DNA of 64,000 bases from Caprimulgus europaeus (lineage: Eukaryota; Chordata; Aves; Caprimulgiformes; Caprimulgidae), in NCBI GenBank assembly GCA_907165065.1, contig OU015538.1, positions 17,561,165 to 17,625,164 of the forward strand, given 5' to 3'. A program made the position numbers and the translations under genes. Shown in pieces: positions 25,819-41,747 of the stretch (its first letter is position 1; each line of letters begins with the position of its first letter). Under the pieces are notes generated by a model. It saw only the letters and a program-made list of their open reading frames with translations, did no database searches and was not told the DNA's origin.

Positions 25819-28800
25819 TTGCATTTTGGAACTTCTTTAAGGATGCCATGAATTAATTTTTCCAGACGTGATTGTTTCACCAAGGATCTCAGCATTAACA
25901 GCTGATCTATAACACGTATGGCTATGAAATTCAGCCTGGTGGGAGGGAACCTGCTTGGCATGTGGAAGCATAAACAAACATAGAAAATCTAAAGGGAAAA
26001 ATAATGCAAAGAATTTGGTATTGCTCACACTTTACTTTGTGGATATGCAGTGCAAACAAGCAGAGGGCATTCATATTTTGAAGCATTTAGGCATTAATCT
26101 GAGACGCAAGGGGTAACTAAGCCAAGAAGTTAAACATATACTTAAGGTTAAGTATCCAAGGGGGTGTGAATGGACAATTCCAGTGCTACAACAGCTCATT
26201 CCACTATACATAGTTACACAAGTAGCACAAAAAATTCTTATGTTCTATATACGTTGCTTCAACTATTTTCTACTTGCAAGTATTACTCCACTTTAAAGTT
26301 AAAATTCTTGTTTTCTTTGAGTGTTGCAACAAGGTCCCCAATGTCGGGCTAATAATCATAGTTTATCCATTAAGCATTCCCAGCTTCCGTCTGTCTCTGC
26401 TTTCTGACTGCTGTCTGGTCAGTTAATTTCTACAGCTTTTCAACCGTCACTAATCAGGAATTAAAATCTGCCATCCGCTTTGCTAGATACAGATTCCTAC
26501 CCCTGGTTAGAAAGGATTTTCAAAATAGGCAATTCTTGGCCTTTTCTGATTATCCACAGACAAGCTCATAATCCAGTCACTAGTATTTAGGAAGTCAAGC
26601 AGTGAAATAAACAATGTTGATTAGAATCTACTGTTCTTTTTTTTAAATCAAGAAACAAAGGAAAAAAATCCTTCAGCATTCTAATCCTGAGACATCTGTT
26701 TTGGAGTTGTTTGATTTTTTTTTTTATTTTTAATTCCACAGGAAATTTGGGTGAAGAGGAAAAGGAAGGGCAGGAATCCAATAAAAATAGTCCTTTTAGA
26801 TAATATATTTACAATGGCCAGTACGTTTTATGTCTAATGGTTTCTTTTGTGGAAAGTAAACAAAGACATTTTAGTCAAGTTTACTACTATTAAGATAGTG
26901 ATTAAAGATATTTTGCAGTTTTAAATGTGTAGATTTCAGAGGGAGGGAAGGGGAGAGACCTTCTAGACAAATTGGATGGGAAAAAATCCTCTTTTTAGTT
27001 GTTTTTCTGGGTGAGAAAGCTCAGAATAAGTCTTCTGACTAGCCCATAGCCACCAAAAAAAAGATCACAGAGTAACAGAAATTCTGCTATGACACCAATA
27101 ATAGAGTAGTTACCAGTTTGGATATATTATAATCTTACAATTAACCTACATATTCCTATTGAAACTTTCATCAACATTGCTGGTCTCTCAAATTTCACTT
27201 GGATAATTGCTTCTTTAAATTGTTCTACTTTTGATTTTGGCTAAAATAATGAATCAAATAGGTCTGCATTACTGCCATCAATATTATATCAACCAGCAGA
27301 GCTACTGAAAATGAAAATCTTCTTCCTGAATTGTCTCTGAATCTACCCAAATTGTTTTTTGTGTTTTCAGTAACACAAACAGGATTTGGGACAAGAATTG
27401 TGACAAACCACAGGGAAAGATCACTTAGGGCAGACAGGCCAAATATGCTAATAATTAGGTATCAACAATAAAATTTTTGAAAAAAAAAAGTTATGTACAA
27501 ACAAATATCTATGCTTTTAAGAAACCATTATTTTGAAGACTCATTCATAATATTGATTACTGAATGAATCCCAGGCTGAGAGCAGAAGCCTTAAAGATGC
27601 AGCCATAGGATGAAAACAAAAGCTGCAGAAACATAAATATAGATGACCACTTGTGGATAAACACAGAATGCAACCTGGAAAGAAACTTGCTTCAGGGCAT
27701 AACAAAAGCAATGACAAAAACAAGGTTGTGTGCGTGGCTTAATTGTGTTAATGAAGCCATTAGTTATGCTATCAGAAAGCTGCATCCTAAAGGGTATTGG
27801 TGAAACCCAAAGATCTGCTCTTAGAGAAATTTCTCATGTTGAAGGATGACAAGGAAAAAAGGAACTTGTTGTGAAATATTGACTAGCTGTTGTGTAGGGG
27901 ACACACACTCAACTACTCATGTAACAACCGGAGAACACAGGTAGCCTTACCTCTAAATTTTGTATGCAAGCCTGAAACAAAACATCACCAGTTCTGCTGC
28001 TGCTGCCTTATTTCACATGAAGATATGGAGAACTGATCTCTCTAGCAGCTGTGTCACTACACATGCACTCACTTTAAAGGGAAAGCATTAACTTGTGTTA
28101 GGGTTAGTACTCCATGTTTGTGCTTAGTCTGGTAACCCATCCTCAAAGCTTGCAAATTTGGATGTAACACAGTGAAAGCTAAAAGCAGTCAAGGTTAGGA
28201 AAAAAAAAATATCTGAAGCATAATTCTGACCATTATGTTTCAGTTCAATGTCTACAGGAGATACCTGATGTAGAGTAAGGATGTAGAATTGTGAATAATC
28301 AGTACCCTGATGGCCTTTAAACTCAGCATATTCAGATATATTATCTAGAGAGAGACAGAACAGGAAATAAGGACAGGATAATGAAAATGGACTGGAAGAA
28401 TAGCAGAGGATAGAAGAAGAGATGGCATTCTGTTGGATAAGACAATAAAGAAATGATCAGAGAACCAGGAGGAGGATGAGTAGGTGACCTAGTGAGGAAA
28501 GTCATGATACTGAAAAGGTTTTGAAGCTGCATTTTTAAATCTGCAAAACAGCAGCTGTAACTGCAGATATTGAGTGAGGAGAAGTAACTCAGTACTGACA
28601 GAATTTCAGTCAATGTTGTATTTTATTTTATCAACTAATTTTTATTAACATTTTAAAATGAAAATTCATTTAGCAGGATAGTTCCTTGCTGTTTGGGCTG
28701 AACCTGCATTATTGTTAGTTCATATCTGTGTAATGAGAATTTTGTAAATTGCACTGGATAGAAAAGACATTAAAATCGGTATTCCTGAGTGGTTTTTGTG

Positions 28801-31800
28801 TTTGTTCACTTTATTTAGACTTGGAACTTAAAAAAATAAGTTGTATATTAAGAATTGTATTAATAACAGTACATATCTATATAATCCTATCAGTGCTGGC
28901 AAATTCCCTGAATATAGTAAGTAGATACACAACAGTAAGGTTGTGCAAGACCTTTCCTAAAATAAGAATGAGTGCCATGTAATTCAGAACATTAATTCTA
29001 AACAACACACAAACAGCACAGCCATGCAACTTGACTGGCTGAAGAGAAAGGAGAATGCTTCTAGTAGCCTGAAAAAGAATAAGACTGGCTTATATTAAAT
29101 AAAATGATAGCCTGAAAAGTTTTACTGACAATCATAAATGCTTCAACAAAGGAGTACAAACTGTTCCCAGAACTACAAGTGATTTTAAAATGATGATCAC
29201 TGATAACAGACAGAAAGGAACAGAAAGCAGTAAAGAAATAAAAGGATAATGAGAAACATTTGAAATCACTGCTTGTGTTTCCCTTTGTTCCCATGTGCTC
29301 TCAGACCACAAAAGGTGAATGGGATGTTGAACCCAAATGTATTGCTTTCTGTTTGGCCTCTGCTATGCACTCATTCTTGCAGGAAGCTTAGCTTCACCAT
29401 AGAATACCAATGCTTTTCTACTGTCACCCCTTGCCTCTTAGTGTTTCAGGAGGGCATGATTCTCCTCTTCCTTAACCTAATTTTACATCATTCAAATCCT
29501 CTTAGTTTCAGTAGAACTTTTTTTTTTTTGATTTTCAGTAGCATAAACACAAGAATCAAACCATATTTCTAGGTCTGCATACCAAAAAAATAAAATCACT
29601 TTTTAAGTTGATGTTCTTCCATTGTCAGTACAGTACATAAAGTATACTACTTGGTAAATGGGAAAATAAAAGTCTGAATTATTCAGCGTATCAGACTTGG
29701 CTGGAGTTCTAGAGAAAGTGCCTCAAGTACAACGCAGTGCATCTCTATTTTATACACCATTGAACAGAACATCTACAAATTGCCCTGGAACTCGCATACT
29801 GCCATAGGGTTAACTGACATTATTCCTGTGCTGTGGTTACTTCTAATGCTCTGCTAATCGTTCTGTGCTCTAACATGCTCTGGAGGAAAATCTGTATGTT
29901 CCCACAAAGTCAGAGAAGCCCCACTAATGAAATTAAGTGAAAGGAATATAATGTATTTTTGTCAATGTCAGTCCCTCAAGCTAAACTTTGGAGGGTGAAG
30001 CATATGTATTATTCAGTAGAAAAGCTTTAATTAGTGTTTCTTTAAAATTACTCTGAGAAAGGACTAAAAGAATCAAAATAATCCATCAAGATTGTTGAAA
30101 GTGTGGCTAAGTAAATCTACAATAAGCTAGCATCACTGTACTGATGTACTTGAAATCTACCTGAAAGCTAAATGAAGACAACTGCCTCTAAATCAAGTTA
30201 ACTTCACAGAAAATTCAAGTTATTTCCTATGGTGTACATGACAGTAATTTTAACCAAGGTCCAGCATTCATTTTTTCTCTAGACTACTTTTAATTATATT
30301 ACCTGTTTCTAAGGATCCTGAATATAGACTATAAAATTCATTTTAAACAGCAGTAACTCAAAGCCTGGAGAGAGAAAATGATTAGTTTCTTTTAAATAGG
30401 CCTGTGCAGAAAAAAAATGTAAATATCTCACATTTGCAGATATTGATTTCCAAGCAGCCTGCCATGTGACTACAACTGCTTTAACAGACCATTGTTTACA
30501 GCTTGTAAACTTGAACTAATGTACATCCCTCTTTTACGAGAAGACCCAACAGCTTATCGATTGAAACATCATCTCTGAAATTGAGATCATCATTTTGAGA
30601 TTTCAAACTTAATTTGTTGATTGCCTTTAAGTGACATGGGTTCAACACTGTCATCAGGAAGTCAAACTGTCCTTGACAGTTCTGACACTTTATGCAGTTG
30701 GTTTTGCACTGACTGATTCACTGGCAAAAGAATCATTTTACGTAGTGCTATGTGGAACTTGGACAACTCAATTCTGACCTGGGTAGTTTTCATCTGCTTC
30801 TGAGCAGTGGATTGCTGTGCACCCCTACTGAGTTTCAAAGTAATTTTCACTTTTGTATTTCCTAATTGTATGCTTTTTCTTTCCTATCAGTCTCCTTGTG
30901 GGGCTCCTTTGTGCTGCAGCCAGCAGGTGACACCATGTACATGATTCCTTAGAGAGAATCATTGTCACTCCTAGCTACTTACCCAGTGGCTGCCTAGTGC
31001 TAAGTTTCACTCCCAACTGCTATTTAATGTCCTCTACCTCATGCTCCACAGAGAAAACCAATTATCATACAAACACAGTAAAATAAAAGTATTAAGTATC
31101 TGATTTAGGTGCATAAACCCGACCATGCACTCCAAGGTGGGATGTATAGTTAAGGCTTGACTGCAGAGTGGTGCACCTGGCTAGTTAATTCCTTCTTCCT
31201 CCTACTGGCTTAACTCTTTACAGAAGTCAGAAGCACTGAGCTCACTTACTTGGTGCTAGTTAATTAACACAGTAGCAATATCAGTCTTTCATAATCTGTG
31301 CTATTAGCATGGTTCAGGAAGTCATGATTCTGGATTTTTTTCAACTACTCAGCTCTGCAGGTGACATGCACAGCAAAATCCTGAATTATTCCATGTCTCT
31401 GCATATGCTGGCCCCATCTGACCTTTTACTTGTTTGTAATGTTGCTAGCTTTTTAATCTTGAATCCACTATAGCTCCTGTGAATTCTCAGAAGAATTCAT
31501 CCTACATTACACTGACAAAAAAAGCTTCTCCTTGTAGAAGTTTTCATTTAGTTTCTAACAATATATTTTACACTTTTTGGAGCATGACAGAAGTAGACAA
31601 GAAAGTGCCTTCAGGAAAACTCCAAGAGAACATATTTCTTATTATTCATTTTGCTCTTTTAGAAGACCCCAAATCTCATTGGTCTTTCTTAAATATAAAA
31701 TCAAATAGCAATACTGCAACTGTGCAGTTTATCATTCCTAAAGCTTTTTCAAAATACATGTCTAATCACAATGGGTCCTGTTCAGCACTCGTTACTCATG

Positions 31801-32224
31801 ACTTGCATCAAAGTCACACTTCTGTGGGAACTTAGCCTGAGGAAGGAATGGAGGGCAAGCCAAGGTGATTACTGCAATCTGTTACAGGGGAAATATAAGA
31901 AAACTTTTTTTTTGTCTTCTCATTTAAGGAAAGTTTTAAGTGTAGATTGTGCTGAGGCACTATCTTCTTAAAATTATTCTGACAAGTTAGGAACAAAATA
32001 TTAAAAAAAATCAGAAGCATAGCAGTGCAATCATACTGAGAAATTTTTCAGTTAAATTTAGAGTGCAGTCTACTCTTTTAAAGAGTAGTAGAAATACATA
32101 ACATTAAACCATACAACAGTTTATAACTCAGTCCTGTTACAATCAGTGCTTAAAGATAAGCAAGCATTCTTTATAAGCACCATAAAATACTACATGCTTG
32201 ACTGAAAATACCCTTTATTTTATT

Positions 32225-32292
32225 TGGGGGTTGGACTAGATGACCTTTAAAGGTCCCTTGAAACTGAAACTATTGTATGATTGATTCTATGA
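32225..32292 (+). mobile_element. CR1 LINE 3' end, about 70 bases
   Basis: GGGGGTTGGACTAGATGACC, then TTTAAAGGTCCCTTGAAAC and a terminal ATGATTGATTCTATGA. This is the highly typical CR1 3' untranslated end with its octamer-like terminal repeat, in plus orientation. Severe 5' truncation is normal for CR1. Confidence 0.9.
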
Positions 32293-33869
32293 ATTCACCT
32301 TCTCTACCACTCTTGCAGATGGTCATGTAATTTCCATTTTTAAATGCATCTCATTTGAATTCGGTCATTTTAATGCTTATTTGCCATATCTAAAATATGA
32401 ATCCACACTGCACACAAGCTTCACTCCTGGCCATGAAGAAAACTTGCAGGGAGGATCTCGATTCCTGCTTTTGGAACACACAATGCCTATTAAGCATTTT
32501 GAATCTTTTTCACATCATGAATTGAGCTCCATTCATTGTCTAAGCAGTGGCAACAGCCAGTGGTAACGAAAGCAGAGAGAGAATTTACAACAGAATATAC
32601 AGTGTCAGCATCTTTGAGCATATTGATTTCTGGTGCCAAAACATTCTCCTCCCTTCCCTTCTTGACTGCTGTATGACACATGCATTACACGTACATGCCC
32701 CAACAATTGTTAAGGGAAAATGTGTTCACAAAATTCAGAAAACTAAACAAAATGCAAAATAAGACTGTATGTAAACTAGTTCAAATGTCAGAAAATATAT
32801 GATTAATTCCTTTACCCAATCAAGTTTTGGTTAAATGACCCAGTTTGACAGAAAAAACTAGCAGTTGCTTTTTGGTTTTAGTAAGATCATTAAAACTCCA
32901 TTAGGTTATTTTTAACCTTAGTACAGAATATAGTAACTTCATTTATTATTTTCCTGCCATCAGGGGCTAAATTCCCAAGTATATTTCTAGACTATAGATA
33001 TCATGACCAAATGTGTTAGTTATTTCTGAATGTAGCTAAATCACAGTTATATTGGTAAGATTTTGTTTTGTTGACATCACGCCAAGTTACACCAATGTTG
33101 ATATGTTACGTGTATATTAGCATTTTGAAACTTGTCAGATTATTTCTGTGAAAGAAAATATATGAAACAGAACATATTTCTGAATATAAATGACAACATT
33201 AGGAGATGATAGCTATCATGCTTCATCTGTAAGATGTATGAAAATTAACAAAGCCCCAAAACTTCATAGGAATTTGGGCAAAGACTGTTGGTCTAGTCAC
33301 AGACATGCACTTTGCATTATATATCCCTAAAGAGCAGCTTTATAACTGATGTAATCTGATATCAAGCATAGCTCCTGTTTTAAAGAACATATGGTGGTAA
33401 AGAATTTATCAGGTATCCTAACCCAGTAACACTTCTGCAAGTGCCATAAGGGGCAGGTCTCAGCTACACTGTCCACCAAGAGACAGAGGTCAGTTCCCTA
33501 GAATGTGCCAGTGTACGTCTGCCTGATCTGAATGTGAGCCATGGAGAGGGGAGAGGGGAATCTGCTCATTCTGTACAGCTGAACTGTTCTCTTCTTTGTG
33601 GCTGAAATAAACACTGATCTAGAGATTTCTCACTTGAGAGGCTGAGATATATTTCCCTGGATTAGCAGAATACAAGGCCAGTTTAAGAGATGTTCCCTCT
33701 TTTGTAATCACTGTGTAATGTCACTACACAGCTACTCACGTTGAAATAAAGTATCTGTTCAGCTGTGTTAATTTATGCTGGTGGATCATTTCAGTCCATC
33801 ATTCCAATCACGTGTTCTCTGTGTTCTGCTGAATGCAGAGAAAGAAATTTGCAGTAACCATTGTACAAG

Positions 33870-33891
33870 TAGATCAGACATAGATCAGACA
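33870..33891 (+). repeat. Tandem duplication of 11 bases
   Basis: TAGATCAGACA occurs twice in direct succession without a mismatch. Confidence 0.9.
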
Positions 33892-36800
33892 TTTTTTCAT
33901 GTCTTTAGGCTGCAATTGCATTGCCTGTGACAATGCTCAGGAAAAATGGTTGCACACCAAATTTATTTTTTTCTACTTTAAGTGTATTTTAAGGTATGGA
34001 ATAACAACAAAACTCCTTACCTATGAGTGCAGAGAATATACAAGCTAGGACCCTTCAGCATCTTAACATATCTGCTAGAATGCCAAACCATCCTTCACTT
34101 TACCAAAGCATGACAGTAGGCATCAGCTTCAGGCATCAAGCCAGGCAAAAGACTTGGATCATGAGATGCAGTGGAAGCTTAGTATGTCTTCAAGTGGAAC
34201 TCAGTGTTTTCTGGGATATAGTATGTTGCTGGAGTTCATGATTCAATGGGCACAAAGTCATGATTTAACATTCACAGAGTGTGCTTTCAGTAATTAGTGT
34301 ATCTGACATCACTGAGACACTGACTTTATATGACTTTGTACAAAACAGCAAAGAAAGGGATTTTTTCCCTACTTTTAATTAAGGTTTTTTAATTCTGTCT
34401 ATAGCTGCAGCTTTCCTAGATGATAAACCCTTAAAACGAATTGCATAGATACTTTTCATCCTATCAGAAGTGGATGAACTTCATGAAATAAAAACAAAGA
34501 TGAAGATAAATCTATCCAGCTACCACAGTCTACATCTTACAAATACGTGGATGGTACCTATTAATCATCTTTATTTTATAAGCAGGTAGAGAAAACCAGA
34601 ACTTAGAGAACATCACTCAGCTAAGATTGAACTCTTTAGATTTATCTTAATTATGAAAATTTGACTGATACTATCTGACAATAAGTGCAAGTAAGACTGG
34701 AAATGGAAGTGACAGACTTCTCTGAATGAAGACTCAGACTTTTATCTGCCATCTTTCAGTGTCAAAAGGCCAAATTCTGCATTACTGCTTCACATTCCAA
34801 ATACTGACAGACTTCAATAAACACCAAGCCTAAACCTTTGTGGGGAGAAAGCAAATTTTATTTAATATATCCATCAGGATTTGAGTGTGATTTTTGATTA
34901 TCACATTTCAAAATTTTGTTCCCTTTTTTTAGAATGGAGTTTATTATAGGTTTTTCAAGCCATAAAATTAAAACTCATCCTTACTTTTCTTGTCAGATCA
35001 TTTTTTTCCTCCACTCTATTCACCAAAAGAGCCTCAGCTGTCTCTGCATCATGTAAAAGGCTGTTACACAGCAAATACCTTTCACAGGTCCCTGGTCTTT
35101 GTTCTCAAATTAGAAATAAGTATCATATTTAAATCTTTTATACTTCAGTTATATTTTATAAACTAAATAACTTGCTACATTTGTATTTTAACACCATTGT
35201 CTGCAGTTTCACAGATGGAAAATAGTCTTTCACGTCCGTAAGTTGTCAAATCAGCGTTCTGTTTCTTCTTAATTACCTTAGTTACAGCAGAGGAATGAAG
35301 AACCCTGGCGTAGAAAGACACAAATTAGGATCTAAGTTTTAAGTGTTTTACAAGAGTATCAGAAATATTTGTGAAAGCTGCTTTTGCATTCTACTAAATT
35401 TAGGCTACTCAACTGCCTAGATAATCTACAAAATATTGACCTGGATTTATTTCTTACAGCTCTCTATTTTAAATGATGTAAAAGGAAAATTATACCACGT
35501 AAAATCCTTATCATGAGTATGAATGAGAGTTAAGAGAATTAGAAAAGCTAAGAAGCTTCTTGCCAGATAGAAAAAAGCTGGTACATTTGGTTCTGTTCAG
35601 AAGGTAAGAGAAATGCACATATAATTAACCATTACAGAACTCACTGATGTGACAATCTTTTAAAGCTTAAGAATTTCAGAAAGTACCTGTTTGACTGGAA
35701 TCTCATATTGACCAATGAAGCCAAGCAAAGTGTTTAACAAAAGCCTCTTCCTGATGACAAACCGAAGCAATCATGAAACGAAGGCACACTTAAAGTAAAT
35801 TAATTGCTAAAAAAAGTTATTACTGCTGAGAGTTAATTTGCATGAGAAATTCCAGCTCTAAGGAAAACAACAACAACAACATAACACCGGTGAGATGACA
35901 ACGCTCTTCCATGTTACTGTGAGATAAATGAGGCCTAGTCACCAGCGTGCCTGAGTGTATGGCTGACCTCACCTAACTTTCACTGTGGTGAAACTAATAC
36001 ACCCTTTTACTGCGCTTTTACATCAGGATAGCATCTGTATATAAGTTAATTCAAGCAAGAAATATTTAGCAACAAAGAGAAGGTCTTCAATTTGGCTTCT
36101 AGATGGTTGTGTCAAACTACTTGTACTCAAAAAGGTTTTCACCTTCTTCAGCTTATCCTTCATCAGGATTCATTTGTATGGCATTTAAAGGACAGTACAG
36201 GCTCTTTCTAGCCCAAGCCAGGTTAGCCTAATCATTATTCAAACAAAACTTTAAAGAATAAAGAACTGCAGGATTCTCCAAATTCTTGCTTCGTAGGCAT
36301 TTAGATGCAGAGTGCCATAACAGGCACCTTCAAACTTTGTAAACCTCATTTATTTAGCTGGGTGGAACTTCAGGAAGTATGTAAAAACAGGTGAGGGGAA
36401 TAAGGTTGCTAGTATGATATGTAAACTCCTGAGATAGATTTCAATTTAGTTTTTCATCCTATTTTCTTCCAGACAGAGGTAAAGCTGAATACAATGAGAA
36501 CACAAAGTAAAATCAGTCATATTTCCAAAGCTTATAACCCTTATAACCTTTTCTTTCCAGAGAGATAAAGTCTGTTTTGAATGTCTACATCAGAAAACAT
36601 CCTGCACAAAGACATCTTGTGCATTCTCCAGTTAGCATTACTTTTTTCAAGTCAAAGCAAAACATAGATCCTCAGTGAAACCCATCATCTAGTGGAGCAT
36701 CATTTACACTATCAGTTAATTGAGAAGAATCTCTTCAGGCATAGTGAATAGGTACTGCATCTAATCCAGTCTCAGATCCTTTCTAGGTTCTGCTCCTCAT

Positions 36801-39800
36801 TTTCCTCTAATTAACATGTCCCATCTGCTGGGAAAACTCTCCTACTACTTAAAACCAGCACTCATCAATGTTCCTCACTTTAAGACATTCCATAACACAC
36901 TGCTAGGCTTGGTTTACAGGGTTTTACTAACTATTACACAACATTAAAAAAAATTCTTAGAAGATAAAGTTTTAAAGAAGATTTATTTCAGGAGATTTTT
37001 TGTTTTAAATAAGATTCCTATGCAGTACATACTCCGAGTTCTCTGGGGTGGTTCATTATATTCATTTTGTTAAAAGGGCAATTTTTCTTGAACTGTGAAT
37101 TGTTGAAAGATAATTAAAGAAAATTGTTTTAACTTAATAAAATCTTTTTGCTGGCCACCTAAGAATACTCAGTTTTCTGAAGCGTATAGTTCCTTTAAAT
37201 AACGGGTAACAAGGCGAGTCTCTACTATGTGAAACAGGTGGTCGATAATTCACAATAGAAATTACTCTGAAAATTTTTTTTCAAAAACCTTGCAGTGTCC
37301 TAGATATGGAAATATAGGTAATGGAGACTGAAGACTACTACTAAGCCACAACATCTGTTCTAAATGTAGTCAAAATAATACCAATGGTTTCCAAACAGTG
37401 AGCTCTTATGCCACCCAAATGAAGAAAATTCATGAATGTATTTATCAGATTGCAGGGATTCACACTGTTCCAAATAAACTGTCACTAGGTTCTACTGTGA
37501 ACACATTGGTTCCACTGCTTCCAGGTAATCTCTCTTTCCTGAAAAGAGCTACAGTTTAATTTAGCATAATGCTAAGTTTAGCTTAATGTAATGCTTCTTT
37601 ATACAGCCACACACAGAATTATCTGATTTGATAGAATGCCATAAATTTCACAGTTCTCAGTGTACTCCACACTAGTTTGGCATGTGGCTAAAAAGATGGA
37701 TCTCTATACTGTACAGAACACTGAAAATTTAAGTACTTTAAAATACATCAATATGGCATTAGATAAAAGAGTGACAGTAATGGAGTCATCTGTAATGCCA
37801 GCCATTCCAATGACACTTGCATTCACAGTTAACCTCCCTGTTTCATATTGGCTATCATCTTCTTAATGATAACCTGAAATGAAAACCGGATAAATAGAGT
37901 TTTGTAAAGCTTTGCGTGTTGACCTTGCTCTGCTTCCCCAGAGGTCAGTGGTTACCCTTCTGTTCTGAAAGTGGAGTTAGTCTGCATAGTTTTGAAAAGC
38001 CCATCTAAAGCATGTACAAAAGCAAGAATTTCTTGCCAATGACCTCATACTCTACAAGTGACGCTCAGCAGCTTCAACTACTGAGAAAATGCAGTCTCCT
38101 CTGAACTCACTGTAAAATATGAGTACTCATTCAGTGTGATAATCAAGTTCCAGTGCTTTGAGTCACTAAAAATAGGTAATTGAGTGAACTAAAAGCAGAA
38201 TATGACCCTTGATCTGAAACTTCAACAATTTACTAAAATACTTCCATTACTTTATCATCACTTTTTTGTTTTTTGTTCAATATTTGAGATCCTGCAAAGA
38301 TGCTCAGTTTCATAGAAAACTCCAAACAAGTCATTTCCTATAAAGCAACAGCAACCTTTTGCAACTGAACAAAGAAATAAAATGTAAGATGTCAAAGCAC
38401 AGCCAAAGACAGATAATTCTAAAATTTTAACTTAAAAAAAAAATTGTAGCTAAAATTAATAGAGCAAGGTGGAAGAAACTGCTAGCAGAGATTACCACAC
38501 TGATTTCAAAGTATGTGAAAAAACATACACACACAAAATAATCTAGAGAAGGGCACTGGGGGAAAAAGAGATATCCCTATAACTATTCAATTATGAAAGA
38601 AAACTGGACATAATGAAAAAGAAATTCCATTAATATAATTGTCCAAAAGATCTTTTCTTTTTTTTTTTGTATTAAATTTCAACTCGTACATCAAAGTGAG
38701 CGAGAACTAAACTGATTGGTTTGCAGCTAAAGAGCTGCAGATTGCTTCTAAATGAAGAAAATTGTGTAGGACTGCATTGTGTTTTTACAGGTTAGCAAGA
38801 CACCTTATGCTCTGATATTGTTCTCATTTTATAGGACTTGTTCTCTTCAGGCTTCATCCCCTTTTAGTTTTCTTACAGTGCAAAGCTGTGAACAAATACG
38901 CAATAAGATGTATAGTATTGCAAGATGTGTTTATTATAGAGTATCCTTCTACTTCTTTCTTATACTTTTTTCCTGGCCTTTTATTCTTATAATAAAAGCA
39001 TGTTATTTCTCCAAATTAGAAGAAAGCAAATGAGATGAAGCATCAAATAACAACTGTACCTTTGATTTTCCATTAAAATAAATTCAAGATGTGGCCTTGA
39101 AGAAATAAAAATTAGCCAAATAATAAACACTAATAATATATGGGTTTTTTTAAGTTTAACAAAATGTAGCCATCAGAAGTAATTTTTTTGGTCAAATTAT
39201 TTTAACAGAAAGTAGTTTAAAATATAGAGGGTTGGATTTTTTTTTTTCCTACTTCTAAAATCTCACAAACGAGTATCAGGACTATTGAGGAAATTTCAGG
39301 TTTGAAAACTACCCAGTCTGAAAATGCATCACAGCATAAGAGGAGCTTTACCACTCCTCACTGGAACACATGTAAAGTCTGAGATGATGGGAGCTGTACT
39401 TGTGTTGAAAATATAGTTCAGCTGTCAGGTGCTAATTAGACTTTGAAATCCTTCTGGATATCACAATAAATCTGTTAATTAATATCACATGGGATGGCAG
39501 TTTATGAGATTTGGGATGTCTATCTCTGGCAACAGTAAAAGAGCAACAGACCATTTTGATAAAAGGCAGAACTGTATTACCGTGGAGTTTAATTTCTGTT
39601 TTCCCACATCATACTGTTCTCTCCACCCCACACAGTACTCTTTCCAAAGGAAGGCTAAAGTTAAAACTGCTTAACACATTAAAATTCCCAGACTTTACCA
39701 AAAGTTGTGCAAAGCAACAAGTCTGTTCTGCTTCAAACATTTCTGTGACATTTTAGGGGTTTCCAGATTAACTCAACTATTAACTCAATTTAGGCTCTGA

Positions 39801-41747
39801 CAGTAGTACTTACATGGCAAAATATTTACTGTTTTCTGAAAACAAGTTCTTTGTTGGACTGCTTCCCCCCAAATATTTTGCTGTAAGTTATGAAGTAGCA
39901 CTATAGAGATATAGTTCCAGAAGACCCTGACTCTTACATCTCATACCATGACATGAACTTTATCTTGTAACGATGTGTTGCCAGAGACCTATTAAACTAT
40001 CCACAGCTTCATTGACTGAGCTGAGTAGAGACTACTGTCAGAAAGCAAAGTGAAAGGCATTTCCTCCAAAGGTTAGATGCTATCAAAGGAAAAAAACAAA
40101 AACATCCAGAATGACACCTGTGAACTTTGCAAACAAGAACGTGAATACGGTATCCACACTGCCTGAAGACACCACCTCTTGCCTCAGGCGTGGTTTTTGG
40201 ATTACTAGAGTGTACCTGGATCCACTGCAGGTTGCCTTCTGGCAATATGGAGGCATGTGCTTATATTCTAAATACATGTTTTCTAAAATCCCTGTTCTTT
40301 TTTTCTTTGTAAATAACTTGGTGATAAATTAAATGCCTAAATAAACAAGCCGAATGAATGCACTTGAATCTTTATCAGCTTATGGTAAAGAGTAAAGGAG
40401 ATGAATCAGCCTGATGGAAATACATACAAAAAGTATATAATTAAATTACTTCAAGAAATATGATCATTATAACATAGCATATCAAATGTTTATTCTACCA
40501 AAATAAGGGCAAATAGAGAATTTAATGTCTCTTTAAACAGTAAAATTTACTAATATTTCAAACAACTTCTAACAACATATATGGAATACACACTCTAAAA
40601 TTACTTAATGAAGGTAAAAATACCTGAACACAATACTTCTGCTCACTCTGAAAACTCCTCTGTGCATTATCTATCACTTAATTACCTCAGTTCTTTCTGA
40701 CAGTACATATACCTATAGTACTAAAGATCATAGCTTCAAAATGTTCTTAGCTTTGTGAGCTCCAGTTTTTACAATTATTTTTGAATTAGATTTCAGAAAT
40801 AATCTTACTCAGCTGTAGCTATCTAAAAGCTAAGTGTTTATACAGATTCCTCCTACAGTACACAGAGGAAAGACAGTCACAGCGAGTGACTCATTCCAGG
40901 TTATGCTAGGTACTTGAGACAGCTACAGCAGATGATTCTCTAGGTGTGTCTCTCTTCCTTCAACTCCTACAGAAGAAATGAATTCCAATCTAAATCCTTC
41001 ATAGAAATATATTTCTGCTACCTTTACAGTCATTCAAAAGGGAAATTATTATCACTTGGAAGAAATCACTGAGATTCTGATGTCTGTCTTTGACCTTAAG
41101 CATTACATAAAATGAAAAAATGAATAAAGCTCTGTGTGCTCTTCTTATTCTCCCTCCCCAAGCTTGTGCCTCAGCCCACTGACAGTTGAGTATCTGGGCC
41201 CGATACAACATATTTACTGATCCCGTGTGTCAGCCAATCTGTTCTAAATTTGCAAAGGAGAATTAAGTAATCCAAAGATAGTAAAAAGAAAAGCATTACC
41301 TCACCACTTTTCAGCATTTTTCCTTCTAAAATACATACAAGATGTTCACTTGTATCAGTCTAAGGGATTCAGAATGATCACTGCCTCAGGGAGATCAGAC
41401 CTTCACCTGAACGTGGCCCATTCACTCTGCATAAACACCATGGTGTACAACCAATGTAGCTGTGAACTAGAACTTTGTCTTTCATTAGGAAAATCCCATT
41501 CATCCTCAACAACACTCCAAACAGGAGGGCTGTGAAACTCAGTTTTGCTGTTCTCTGACACTTACTTAGCAAAGAAGGGGTATTCCATTTCCATCTATCT
41601 GGTTTTGGTCTCAAAAATTTATTACAATATGTCCTATTGGTTCACCTTTCTTTCTCACTATCCTCTTCTGTTTACAGCTGGTGTAGTGTTGACCTGTAGA
41701 ACCTGTAAGGTTCTGCAGTTTGCATTTCTCCCTGTAAGTCAACAGTT

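Larger units (their letters stand above)
16844..32224. other. Intron sequence with no gene
   Basis: AT-rich non-coding sequence. It holds small simple repeats: (TC)n at 16941-16955, a CA-rich patch at 20157-20180, TTAAT/TCAAT units at 22336-22364 and A17 at 25802-25818. No exon, RNA gene or recognisable transposon was found. Open frames up to about 118 codons (31479-31835) resemble nothing known. Confidence 0.65.

Noticed and set aside
37383-37420. AATGGTTTCCAAACAGTG as a hAT-like terminus
   Set aside because: The match is short, with no partner end and no internal similarity recognised.
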